A stretch of DNA of 64,000 nucleotides from Sphingomonas sp. PsM26. Lineage in GTDB: Bacteria > Pseudomonadota > Alphaproteobacteria > Sphingomonadales > Sphingomonadaceae. Both the position numbers and the translations under genes were made by a program. The notes beneath the pieces are model-generated. The model was not told the origin of the DNA. It was given only the letters and a program-made list of their open reading frames with translations, and did no database searches. Position 1 is the stretch's first letter. The number at the start of each line of letters is the position of its first letter. Shown here in pieces: positions 9,409 through 20,110 of the stretch. The DNA lies in assembly GCA_030433805.1 (NCBI GenBank), contig JARUXA010000020.1, positions 31,123 to 95,122 on the forward strand. Direction: 5' to 3'.

Positions 9409-10138
9409 TGATTTCGTCGACGCCAGTGGCGGTGCGGATGGTCAGGCGCAGCGGGACGCCGGGGGTCCAGTCGGCGTGTTTGCCGATGTTCCACTGCCGC
9501 ATGCTCGCAGGCAGAACGACGCCCATTGTCGAGGACAGGACGGTGGGCGTGGCAGCGCCGGGATCGGTCCGGCCGATCGCAAGCACCTGTTGCGGGGCAT
9601 CCCCGCTATTGCGCCCTTCGAGCAAGACAGTGGCGTCAGCGGTCCGTCGCGCGCTCCATTGCACCGACGCTTTTGCGGCTGGGCCGGCGACGACGTATAG
9701 CGGCATGTTGAGGTTGACCGCGATGGCAACACCCGTGGTGACGGCGGCAGGGATCTCCTGCAGCACGACACGGTAGGCGACGGCGGTGGTGACCTTGTGG
9801 CGGAGCCCGACCCTGATCAATTGGACTGCGCCGGCTGCCGTGGTGAAGATCGGCGGCGATGCGATGAGATCGTCGGTCGGGGTATAGACGTCCTTCCCAT
9901 CGACCTGCGTCCAGCGATAGGTCGCGACCTTGATCGAAACCGGCGCGCTGTCACTGTTGGTGATCGTCAGCGATCCGATCGGGCGGTTGGCGGGCACGGT
10001 CAGCGTGACCGGGCTGACGCGGAAATTGGACGCATGCGCTGCGCCGGGTAGCCATAGCGAGAGGGTGCCGATCACCGAAAGACCGGCCGCCCCAAGGCGA
10101 CCGGTCCGTACGGCATCGATCCAGGGGATCGCGTGCAT
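9386..10138 (-). CDS. Periplasmic pilus assembly chaperone
   Basis: This 250-aa protein has a signal peptide (hydrophobic core LSVIGTLSLWLPGAAHA). It has the PapD-like immunoglobulin layout: FRVSPVTLTVP, then SLTITNSDSAPVSIKVATYRW in the first domain, and NLNMPLYVV at the domain boundary. It holds SCPU subunits in the periplasm by donor-strand complementation and passes them to the usher. The start codon at 10138 lies five bases past the stop of the upstream pilin gene. Upstream open frame was rejected because it is only the pilin gene in another frame. Confidence 0.88.
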   Translation of the reverse strand: MHAIPWIDAVRTGRLGAAGLSVIGTLSLWLPGAAHASNFRVSPVTLTVPANRPIGSLTITNSDSAPVSIKVATYRWTQVDGKDVYTPTDDLIASPPIFTTAAGAVQLIRVGLRHKVTTAVAYRVVLQEIPAAVTTGVAIAVNLNMPLYVVAGPAAKASVQWSARRTADATVLLEGRNSGDAPQQVLAIGRTDPGAATPTVLSSTMGVVLPASMRQWNIGKHADWTPGVPLRLTIRTATGVDEITANLSAG

Positions 10139-10143
10139 CTCGC

Positions 10144-10650
10144 TCAGTAGTTGACGGTGACGGTGACGGTGTCGGTGTAGGTACCGGCGGGCACGGTGGT
10201 CTGATTGGCAGGAATTATGCCCGTGATCGCGGTGGCGACGAACTGACCCGTTCCGGTTCCGCCAATCGTACTGCCGGTCGTGCCATCGCCCCAGAGGGTC
10301 GTTCCGGCGGTGTCGGTAAACAGCGAATAGTTCAAGCTGTTGCCACCCGACTGCATTTTCCGGGTCGTGATGGTCGCTTCGGTACCAAGACCGGCGTTGG
10401 CGGTGGCGGTCCATGCCGTGTCGGTGGTGCACATAACGTTCACTGCGCCCGTCATGCTATGCGCCGCCCCGTCGATCACGTCTGTACCGCCGAAAACGAT
10501 CCCGGAGGAATTCACTTGGCAATTTGCCGTGACGTCGGCCGTTGCAGCCATCGTGCCGGTGGTCTGCGCGGTTGCGGGCTGTGCGACGAGCGCGACCAGG
10601 CCAAAGGTTGCGGCCAGCGCGTAGGACGAGCGAAAGATATTCGTGTTCAT
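10144..10650 (-). CDS. Spore coat protein U (SCPU) domain major pilin
   Basis: This 168-aa protein has a clear signal peptide ending QPATA. The mature part has Cys in TANCQV and VMCTT, then the SCPU hallmark NYSLFTD..GTTLWGDG and a C-terminal VTVTVNY strand. As first gene of the operon pilin - chaperone - usher - pilin it is probably the most abundant structural subunit. Gene content matches archaic (Csu-like) chaperone-usher pili, which serve surface attachment and biofilm formation in other Proteobacteria. Csu operons usually carry three SCPU subunits upstream of the chaperone; only one is seen here. Confidence 0.87.
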   Translation of the reverse strand: MNTNIFRSSYALAATFGLVALVAQPATAQTTGTMAATADVTANCQVNSSGIVFGGTDVIDGAAHSMTGAVNVMCTTDTAWTATANAGLGTEATITTRKMQSGGNSLNYSLFTDTAGTTLWGDGTTGSTIGGTGTGQFVATAITGIIPANQTTVPAGTYTDTVTVTVNY

Positions 10651-10701
10651 CAGCAAATTCCCAAGACGGAGACTCGCGGGGTGCCCCCGAAGTCTGTTTG
10701 T

Positions 10702-10740
10702 GAAACGCCCCAGTCTCTGAAGAACTGATGGCGGCGTTTC
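10702..10740 (-). promoter_or_regulatory. Stem-loop in the leader of the pilus operon
   Basis: Bases 10702-10709 pair perfectly with 10733-10740 (GAAACGCC/GGCGTTTC), and inside them 10711-10714 pairs with 10724-10727 (CAGT/ACTG). The hairpin lies about 50-90 bases before the pilin ATG on the minus strand. It could be a translational control element or an RNA-stabilising leader. It does not match the riboswitch consensus sequences I know, including cyclic-di-GMP type I. Confidence 0.45.
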
Positions 10741-11011
10741 GCCCCTTCGGGTCGGTCCTAGCTGAACGGTGTTGCGCAAACGCTAAGGTTACACAGCCAG
10801 TTACCGGGTGATTCTACGTGGTTTCTATTTGTCGTCTGGGGAGGGCGGCGCAGGCGTGGCCGGTGCGCGACGGGCAGCGGCATCGGCGATGATCGTCGCC
10901 GCGTCAACCGGGATGTCCGAATTGGGGGTGCGCGATTGCCACGCGGGGGACGGCGACCTAGGCGAAACGGCGGCGGGACGATCCGCGCCGAGGACAGGGG
11001 ACGCGACCGCC

Positions 11012-12445
11012 GTGACGACCAGACCGACGCTGTGGACGACGCTGTTCCGCTGCAAGCCCGTCGCCGATTTTATCGTGGCGGGCGAAGGGCATAGCCACGG
11101 CCTCGGGCGCAAGTTCGGGCTGTTCCAGCTGACCATGCTCGGCGTCGGCGCGACGATCGGGACGGGAATCTTCGTCGCGCTCAACACCGCGGTGCCCGAG
11201 GCGGGGCCGGCGGTGAGCGTGTCGTTCGTGATCGCCGGGATCACCGCCGCGCTGACAGCGCTTTGCTATGCCGAGCTGGCGTCAGCGGTGCCGGTGGCGG
11301 GGTCGTCTTACTCCTATGCCTATGCAACCATGGGAGAATTGGCTGCCTTTCTGATCGGCGCGTGCCTGCTCCTCGAATATGGCGTGTCGGCCTCGGCGAT
11401 CGCGGTGGGGTGGGGGCAGTACCTCAACGAGGCGCTAAGCCTCACTACCGGCTGGAGAATTCCCGATGCGATCGCGCGGCCGCCGGGGGCGGGCGGGGTG
11501 GTCAATCTGCCCGCGGTCGTGCTGGTCGGGCTGTGCCTGACGCTGCTGCTGCGTGGCGCAAAGGAGTCGACAACAGTCAATTCGGTGCTCGTTTTGCTCA
11601 AGATTGCGGTGCTTTTGCTGTTCGTTTGCGTCGCTTTTGCACACTTTTCAGTCGATAATTACCACCCCTTCGCGCCCAGGGGGCTGATCGGGATCGGATC
11701 GGCGGCGTCGTCGATCTTTTTCTCCTACATCGGGATCGACGCGGTCTCGACCGCGGGCGAGGAGGTCGACAATCCGCGCCGCAACCTGCCGCTCGCGATC
11801 ATCCTGTCGCTGCTGATCGTCACCGCCGCCTATATCCTCGTCGCGGTCGCCGCGGTCGGCGCGCAGCCGTGGACCGCGTTCAAGGGGCAGGAGGCGGGGC
11901 TCGCGGTGATTCTCCACAACCTGACCGGGGCGGCATGGCCCGCGCTGGCGCTGTCGCTCGGAGCGATCGCGTCGATCTTCAGCGTCACGCTGGTGGTGCT
12001 CTACGGCCAGACGCGGATCCTGTATGCGATGAGCCGCGACGGGCTGCTCCCCGCCTTCTTTCGCCGGGTCGACCCGGTGCGCCAGGTGCCGCGGCAGAAC
12101 ACCTGGGTGGTCGCGGGCGGGGTCGCGCTGCTCGCGGCGCTGGTGCCGCTCGACGTGCTGGTCAATCTGACGAGCATGGGGACGCTGATCGCCTTCGCCT
12201 CGGTGTCAGTGGGCGTGATCCTGCTCCGCCGCAGCCGCCCGGACCTGCCGCGCGGCTACCGCGTGCCCTTCTACCCTGTTCTGCCGATCGCGAGCGCCGC
12301 CTTCTGCCTGTATCTGATCGCTGGGTTGCCGAAGGACACGTATCTGCTGTTCGCAGTGTGGCTGGGCGGGGCGGCGGCGCTGTACTTCGGCTATTCGCGG
12401 CGGCGGTCGGTGCTGGCGACGGGGGCGGGCGCTGTAGAAGGCTAG
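11012..12445 (+). CDS. APC-superfamily amino acid permease
   Basis: From GTG 11012 the protein is 477 aa with about 12 hydrophobic segments. It has the APC signature GVGATIGTGIFV in TM1 and the conserved segments LCYAELASAVP and FFSYIGIDAVSTAGEE, as in YfnA-like cationic or neutral amino-acid exchangers. The open frame extends back to 10808, but those 68 codons are low-complexity Ala/Gly/Arg and lack family similarity. The start is therefore set at GTG 11012, with moderate confidence. The substrate cannot be determined. The gene stands alone, divergent from the pilus operon. Confidence 0.85.
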   Translation: MTTRPTLWTTLFRCKPVADFIVAGEGHSHGLGRKFGLFQLTMLGVGATIGTGIFVALNTAVPEAGPAVSVSFVIAGITAALTALCYAELASAVPVAGSSYSYAYATMGELAAFLIGACLLLEYGVSASAIAVGWGQYLNEALSLTTGWRIPDAIARPPGAGGVVNLPAVVLVGLCLTLLLRGAKESTTVNSVLVLLKIAVLLLFVCVAFAHFSVDNYHPFAPRGLIGIGSAASSIFFSYIGIDAVSTAGEEVDNPRRNLPLAIILSLLIVTAAYILVAVAAVGAQPWTAFKGQEAGLAVILHNLTGAAWPALALSLGAIASIFSVTLVVLYGQTRILYAMSRDGLLPAFFRRVDPVRQVPRQNTWVVAGGVALLAALVPLDVLVNLTSMGTLIAFASVSVGVILLRRSRPDLPRGYRVPFYPVLPIASAAFCLYLIAGLPKDTYLLFAVWLGGAAALYFGYSRRRSVLATGAGAVEG

Positions 12446-12724
12446 GGAAAGTCAGGCGGAAGCGGTTTGCGGATCGCCCGGTAGGTCGGGCGAAACCCCG
12501 GGGTGCGGTACTGTCAAAGAGCGGGCGGGAGCTTAGGCTTTCGGGGGCCATGTAGGACAGCGGGGAACGGCCTGTCGCGGTCGAGCGCGTCCTCGGGCGC
12601 GCCCGACACCGGAAGGTGTCGTCCCAGGGGGCGGCACGCTTCCTTGTGGCGCTATCCGGGTTGCCCTGTCCAATCGAGGAGCGCCGAAGCGGTGTGTCGG
12701 CCAGTGTTTGGGGGTGGCATCGCG

Positions 12725-13780
12725 TCAGATCGCGAGGGCTGCCGTCCTGCTGGACGAACGGAGGCGTCTGCGCCAGTTTGCCGCGGGTTGCTCGACCAGC
12801 GCATACATGCCTGCCGCATACAGCATCGAGAGCGCACCGCTGATGACGATGATGCCTAGCAGCCCCAACGTTGGAAACAGGGCATGTACCCCGGCGATGA
12901 CGGGCACATGGATCAAGTACAACGTGTAGGAGTAGAGCGCGATCACGCGCAGCGGTCGGGTGGAGAGCGCGATCGACACCCAGCCGCGATCCTGGATGGC
13001 ATAGCTGAAGATTACAAAGAGCGCGCCGCCTTGCAGGGTGTAGCGAACCGTCTGGCGAAAAAGCTCGTCCCGGATGGCAAAACATCCCAGGAGAATGGCC
13101 AAGGCGAACAGCACATGGACAAGACGTGGCCGCCACGCGCCTTTGTCGAGGACCGGATTCTGCCACAAGGCGAGGCAGCATCCGAAGAGAATGCTGTCGA
13201 TCCGCGTGTGGGTCCAATAATAGATCTGGCCGATGTCGGATATGGTCGCAACGGTTGCAACGCGGATCCCGAGAACCGCGATGCACGCCCCCAGGCACAG
13301 ACCAGCGGCTTTTCGCGGCGAAAGAGCCGCCAATATGGCAGAAAATACCACCGGAAATATCAGGTAGAAATGCTCTTCGACCGCGAGGCTCCACAGCGGC
13401 GGTCCGGTGACCCCCTGTGCGTAGCCCGTAATCCAGGGGTAGTTTGTCAAAAAGACCAGTTGCGAGAATACGCCCCAGAACTCGGCAGGATGCTCGGCGG
13501 GAAGCCATTGGCTGATCCCAAGGATGAGCAGGAGCGTAATGTAGAGCGATGGCAGAATGCGTACGCTGCGCCTGATGTAAAAGGCCTTGATATCAATGCG
13601 TCCGGTCTGTGCATATTCCGAACGCAGAAGTGTGGTGATCAAGTAACCGCTCAGGAAGAAGAAAATCGTTACACCAAATCCGCCGGGAATCAGTCTTTCA
13701 AGACCACAATGTGCGACAAACACAATCAGAATCGCAAGCGCTCTGAATCCATCGAGTGGTACTATGTGGTCTAATGTCAT
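12725..13780 (-). CDS. Acyltransferase family 3 (OafA/YrhL-like) membrane protein
   Basis: This 351-aa protein has about ten hydrophobic helices. It opens with LDGFRALAILIVFVAHCG, where the usual catalytic His of acyltransferase-3 proteins follows the RA motif. Later it has FFFLSGYLI and RR..RILPSLY, followed by WSLAVEEHFYLIFP, all conserved in this family. It would O-acylate a surface carbohydrate at the inner membrane. The C-terminal SGNH extension of larger OafA proteins is absent. A run of G (GGGGGGGACA) precedes the ATG as ribosome site. Nearby genes do not identify the acceptor. Confidence 0.88.
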   Translation of the reverse strand: MTLDHIVPLDGFRALAILIVFVAHCGLERLIPGGFGVTIFFFLSGYLITTLLRSEYAQTGRIDIKAFYIRRSVRILPSLYITLLLILGISQWLPAEHPAEFWGVFSQLVFLTNYPWITGYAQGVTGPPLWSLAVEEHFYLIFPVVFSAILAALSPRKAAGLCLGACIAVLGIRVATVATISDIGQIYYWTHTRIDSILFGCCLALWQNPVLDKGAWRPRLVHVLFALAILLGCFAIRDELFRQTVRYTLQGGALFVIFSYAIQDRGWVSIALSTRPLRVIALYSYTLYLIHVPVIAGVHALFPTLGLLGIIVISGALSMLYAAGMYALVEQPAANWRRRLRSSSRTAALAI

Positions 13781-14095
13781 GGATATGTCCCCCCCGAGAC
13801 AATAGTCTTACGCATGAGGGGCTACATGCATTACTCAAGAAAAGCCAGATAGCTTCCCCGTTTTGTCGGGGATGGGCGATTTTCATATTGTAAACCGCGT
13901 CGTTGCAGCATGACGGCAAGACGTTGCGACAAGACATTCCTTAGTGTTCTGTTTCGGTCGTAGGACTCAGTATCTGAACACTTTTGTGCGGCGGATGTGG
14001 CGCGAACTTGTGCGGTCGAACTGGAGCGGAAAGCGCCAAAATTTGTCTACTGAGCGCGAGGCGCTGGCCCGCTCCTCACTCTGCTCCTCTTCGCC

Positions 14096-14199
14096 CTTCC
14101 CCGGCGCAGGCCGGGGCCCAGTCGCGCAGGGTTCGGAAGTCGTGCGCTGCGCCATGCCCCGATCGTTCCTCGACTGGGCCCCGGCCTGCGCCGGGGAAG
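14096..14199. repeat. Inverted pair of palindromic repeats (family 1)
   Basis: Bases 14096-14124 and 14171-14199 are perfect 29-base reverse complements of each other, and each arm is itself a small GC palindrome (CCCCGGCG..GGCCGGGG). The same unit with a single-base difference recurs at 41778-41888. This is the layout of paired REP elements mobilised in trans by REP-associated transposases. No such transposase is in the window. Confidence 0.8.
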
Positions 14200-14205
14200 C
14201 GCCAA

Positions 14206-14377
14206 CGTTGGAAAGCGGATTGCGATCGTGTCGCCGACGCTGCCGGTCAATGCGGCGCGCGGGTTGGGCAACGCGCTGCGGCACGACTATGACCGCGTAG
14301 ATTTATGGACGATCTATGTGACGGCGACCGACAGCTTGCCGATGTTGCGGGCGGATTGTGTGGCGGCGCTGCCGTGA
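14206..14377 (+). pseudogene. Remnant of a HepT/DUF86-like toxin gene
   Basis: Reading forward to the TGA at 14375-14377 gives about 50 residues containing NALRHDYDRVDLW and later DSLPMLRADCVAAL. This resembles the C-terminal end of HepT (DUF86) proteins, where R-N-x-(L/V)-x-H-x-Y is followed by a hydrophobic stretch and LP.L. The catalytic-motif Arg seems to be Gly here. Everything upstream is cut off by the repeat pair. No MntA-type nucleotidyltransferase partner is present. The similarity is recognised by eye over a short length only. Confidence 0.5.
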
Positions 14378-14592
14378 GGTGCGGGACTGACAGCTTACAC
14401 CGGCCGGGCCCGGACGTGCGCGTGCTGGAGACGGAGTGCCCGCTTATGTTGCGATACCGGATTGGCTGCCCTTGCGTCAGCGAGCGGGTGTTGGACTTGG
14501 GCGGGGTGCGGGATGCGGGTTGTGGGACGAATGGAGAGAGGTGATTGCGAAAACCTGATAAACGGTCACCGTAATTTCTTTCGATTATAAAT

Positions 14593-14620
14593 TTGGCAAA
14601 TTTCGCGACCCGCGTATTAT
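14593..14620 (+). promoter_or_regulatory. Sigma70-like promoter of the AT-rich cassette
   Basis: TTGGCA (14593-14598) and TATTAT (14615-14620) each match the sigma70 consensus at 5 of 6 positions with a 16-base spacer. They lie 25 bases before the first GTG of the cassette. A five-codon frame ATG..TGA (14631-14648, M-R-V-F-L) sits between promoter and gene, and its stop overlaps the GTG start. Confidence 0.65.
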
Positions 14621-14644
14621 CAATTTATATATGAGGGTGTTTTT

Positions 14645-15265
14645 GTGACCAGCAATACTCTGAAAATCATACGGTTGATCACACCGCCCTTAATTGTACT
14701 GATTCTTGGTGTCGTTTTTCTCAGTTTTTTTGGGCTAAAGATTATCAGGATTCCGGAAAAATTAGAAGATGCCGCATTCTCCATTCCTACAATCATTATT
14801 GCTTTACTGTATTATATTACACCTTTCCGTAGCTGGGCAAACGGCGCGCATCATAAGCATATCAATGAAAACATCCGCTCCCGACTCGTATTAATTGCTA
14901 ATCTTCGTGATGACCCGGTTAAATACTCATGGAAGAAAGTGAAAAACGTATTTTATAGGCAGATTGATTCGGATGGTTCGTTAAAGAAAAGATCTGAAGA
15001 TATAATGTTTAACGGTGCAATATGGACAAGTCTCGCAGACTTAACAGTAATTTCTGCAGGATACTCGATCATCGGCTTAATTCCATTATTTCTGCAAATA
15101 CGCAAATCTTTGCTGTCCTTGACCGTCATGATACTAATAACAGTATTATCAATATGTCTGCAAAAGTTAGTTACTCGAAAGCATTTTAGTATGGGTATTG
15201 ATCAGTTAGACTACATGGAACAGTTTCGTCGAAACGAGATAATTTCAGATATGACAAAGTTGTGA
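14645..15265 (+). CDS. Four-TM membrane protein of unknown function, partner of DndC-like gene
   Basis: This is a 206-aa protein from GTG 14645, with GAGGG seven bases upstream. Predicted membrane segments lie at about residues 10-32, 43-62, 125-149 and 152-172. A basic, Lys/Arg-rich cytosolic loop (about 63-122) lies between the second and third. I recognise no family; the two-hairpin architecture recalls membrane effectors of anti-phage systems, but that is only a resemblance. Its stop overlaps the next gene by four bases (GTGA), so the two are translationally coupled. Codon use is AT-rich, unlike all flanking genes, indicating horizontal acquisition. Confidence 0.75.
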   Translation: MTSNTLKIIRLITPPLIVLILGVVFLSFFGLKIIRIPEKLEDAAFSIPTIIIALLYYITPFRSWANGAHHKHINENIRSRLVLIANLRDDPVKYSWKKVKNVFYRQIDSDGSLKKRSEDIMFNGAIWTSLADLTVISAGYSIIGLIPLFLQIRKSLLSLTVMILITVLSICLQKLVTRKHFSMGIDQLDYMEQFRRNEIISDMTKL

Positions 15266-16330
15266 CAGATGCTGTTCTTGAAGCAATTGATAATTGTCAG
15301 GCTGAAATACGAGCGCATGCAGATGCAGATTGGATTATAGCATATTCTGGCGGAAAGGACTCTACAGCCGTTCTTAAGGTTTTTCTCTCTGCATGTCGTA
15401 AGGGTAACCTATACCCGAAGAGTACAACAATAATATATTGCGATACCGGTGTAGAGAACCCAATTATTGATCACTATGTAAAATCGACGATAGTTGCAAT
15501 GCGTCATGAACTTGATTCACTATCTCAGAATATTTCAATAGATATTTTGAAATCACCCGTTCAGGACAGATTTTTTGTTAAGATAATAGGTCGAGGATAC
15601 CCACCTCCTACCAATTCTTTTCGTTGGTGCACAAAAGGGCTTCGTATAGAACCCGTATCAAATTTCATCTCGAAACGCGCGCCTGATAATACCGTTGTTG
15701 CATTAGGCTTACGTCGACTTGAAAGTGTTCAGCGCGACCGATCGATGAAAAAGTCGTCGGAAAGCCACTGGCAGAAACAGCGAGAAGGCACAGGAAACTA
15801 TGATTTATATCTCCCGATTATAAATCTTTCGGTTGCAGAAGTTTGGGACGCTGTATTTGGACTAAGCGAGCCAAAAAGTATTTCAGCAATAAAATTAGAG
15901 ACCCTCTACAGGAACGCGTCCGGGGAATGTCCGGTAATTCGCGCACCCCAAGCACCGCCTTGTGCGAGTGGTAGATTTGGTTGCTGGACGTGTACTGTGG
16001 TTCGACGTGATAAGTCAGGCGAGCATCTGGCTAGCTCCGGATTTTCTGAGCTGTTGCCATTTCTATATTTCCGCAAGTGGCTTACGGAAATAAGAAATGA
16101 CCCAGCTATGAGATGGCCAATAAGGCGTAATGGTACGTCGGGTATGGGACCTTTTACGATTGAGGCACGAAAAGAGATTTTGGAGAGGGTCAACAAACTA
16201 GAAGACGAAACCAGAACTGTAATCGTCGACTCTGACGAAAGGGGGGTGATCGCGAGCCTTTGGTCTATGGATCACTTTTCTCGACTATCGTTTAAGGGAG
16301 GTCCTTCGCGACTTTCTGCATCGTCGACGT

Positions 16331-19210
<2,880 letters not shown>

Positions 19211-19300
19211 AAGGCGAGTTCTACTTCTGTTCTGATGGGAGCGCCAGATAGGGAAATAGGAAAGCGCGCGGCCGGTTACGAGGGTTCCGCAGGAAACACG

Positions 19301-19930
19301 CTAGCGGTCGCCATAGGCGGGCAGCGCCAGCTTGAACCGGATCGCCGCCGCTCGGAGCGCAAAGCCACAGGCCGCCGCCACGGGTGCGGCGATGTTGGGC
19401 GAAACACCCACCGTCACCAGCACCACATACAACCCCGCCGCCAGCGCCGCCGCGGTCACGTACAGCTCTGGCCGCATCAAGATCGACGGTTCGCCGGCGA
19501 GCACGTCGCGGATGACGCCACCGATGCAGGCGGTCACCACGCCCATCAGCGCGGCGGGGACGGGGGGGATGCCGAACGCGAGCGCCTTGGCCGCGCCGAA
19601 CACCGCGTACGCCGCCAGGCCCACCGCATCGAGCCAGTCGAGCGCGGTGCCTTTCCACCAGCGTTGCGGGGTGGTCCACACGAGCACCGCGACCGCGAGG
19701 CACGTTCCCGCGACGAGCCGGTCGTGGACCCAGAACACCGGCGCGCCGATCAGCAGATCGCGCACCGATCCGCCGCCGGTGCCGGTGATCAGCGCAAAGA
19801 AGGTCGCGGTGACGAGCGTCTGCCGATGCCGGATCGCGGCGAGCGCGCCGGTGATCGCAAAGACGGCGATCCCGAACAGGTCGAGCCACGGCAGGACGGA
19901 GCCGAATTGCCAGGGGAATTGCGCGGGCAT
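19301..19930 (-). CDS. TRIC/UPF0126 (YicG-like) membrane protein
   Basis: This 209-aa protein has seven hydrophobic segments built as an internal duplication. Each half carries D..G...FA..GA followed by a GGG..RD.L element (GTGGGSVRDLLIGA and CIGGVIRDVLAG). This is the signature of the prokaryotic TRIC (trimeric intracellular cation channel) / UPF0126 family. Some members conduct K+ and others have been linked to amino-acid export, so the substrate is uncertain. The gene stands alone between uvrA and a repeat pair. Confidence 0.88.
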   Translation of the reverse strand: MPAQFPWQFGSVLPWLDLFGIAVFAITGALAAIRHRQTLVTATFFALITGTGGGSVRDLLIGAPVFWVHDRLVAGTCLAVAVLVWTTPQRWWKGTALDWLDAVGLAAYAVFGAAKALAFGIPPVPAALMGVVTACIGGVIRDVLAGEPSILMRPELYVTAAALAAGLYVVLVTVGVSPNIAAPVAAACGFALRAAAIRFKLALPAYGDR

Positions 19931-19987
19931 GGGGCTGGCCTAGCGGGTATTGGGGGCGAGCGGAATCGTTCTCATGCCCCCCGCCAG

Positions 19988-20080
19988 CCGTCATGCTGAA
20001 CTTGTTTCAGCATCCACCGCGCAACGGGCTTGGTCCGGATGTGTGGAGGGCTGGATCCTGAAACGAGTTCAGGATGACGG
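19988..20080. repeat. Inverted pair of palindromic repeats (family 2)
   Basis: Bases 19988-20016 and 20052-20080 are reverse complements at 26 of 29 positions. Each arm folds on itself (CTGAAC...GTTTCAG) and begins or ends with CCGTCAT/ATGACGG. It lies between two minus-strand genes. The ends CCGTCAT..ATCCA are shared with family 3 at 28424-28520, so the two families are related. Confidence 0.75.
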
Positions 20081-20110
20081 CGGGGTAGGAGACCCGCGCG
20101 GGGAAACCCG

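Larger units (their letters stand above)
13781..14644. other. Intergenic stretch with repeat, gene remnant and island promoter
   Basis: This 860-bp stretch has no intact gene. It contains an inverted repeat pair (14096-14199), a HepT-like remnant (14206-14377) and the promoter of the AT-rich cassette (14593-14620). Base composition drops to AT-rich from about 14545 onward, marking the left edge of probable foreign DNA. Short open frames here show no recognisable protein. Confidence 0.6.

Noticed and set aside
10660..10780. Cyclic-di-GMP or other known riboswitch in the pilus leader
   Set aside because: The conserved loop sequences of the known classes are not found.
10808..11011. N-terminal extension of the APC permease
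   Set aside because: Low-complexity and not permease-like; GTG 11012 gives a normal family length.
12446..12724. Hairpins at 12474-12493 and 12605-12620 as terminators between convergent genes
   Set aside because: Stems are short (6-7 bp) and no T-run follows on either strand.
14305..14544. Small open frame after the HepT-like remnant
   Set aside because: No ribosome site and no recognisable product; it overlaps the remnant in another frame.
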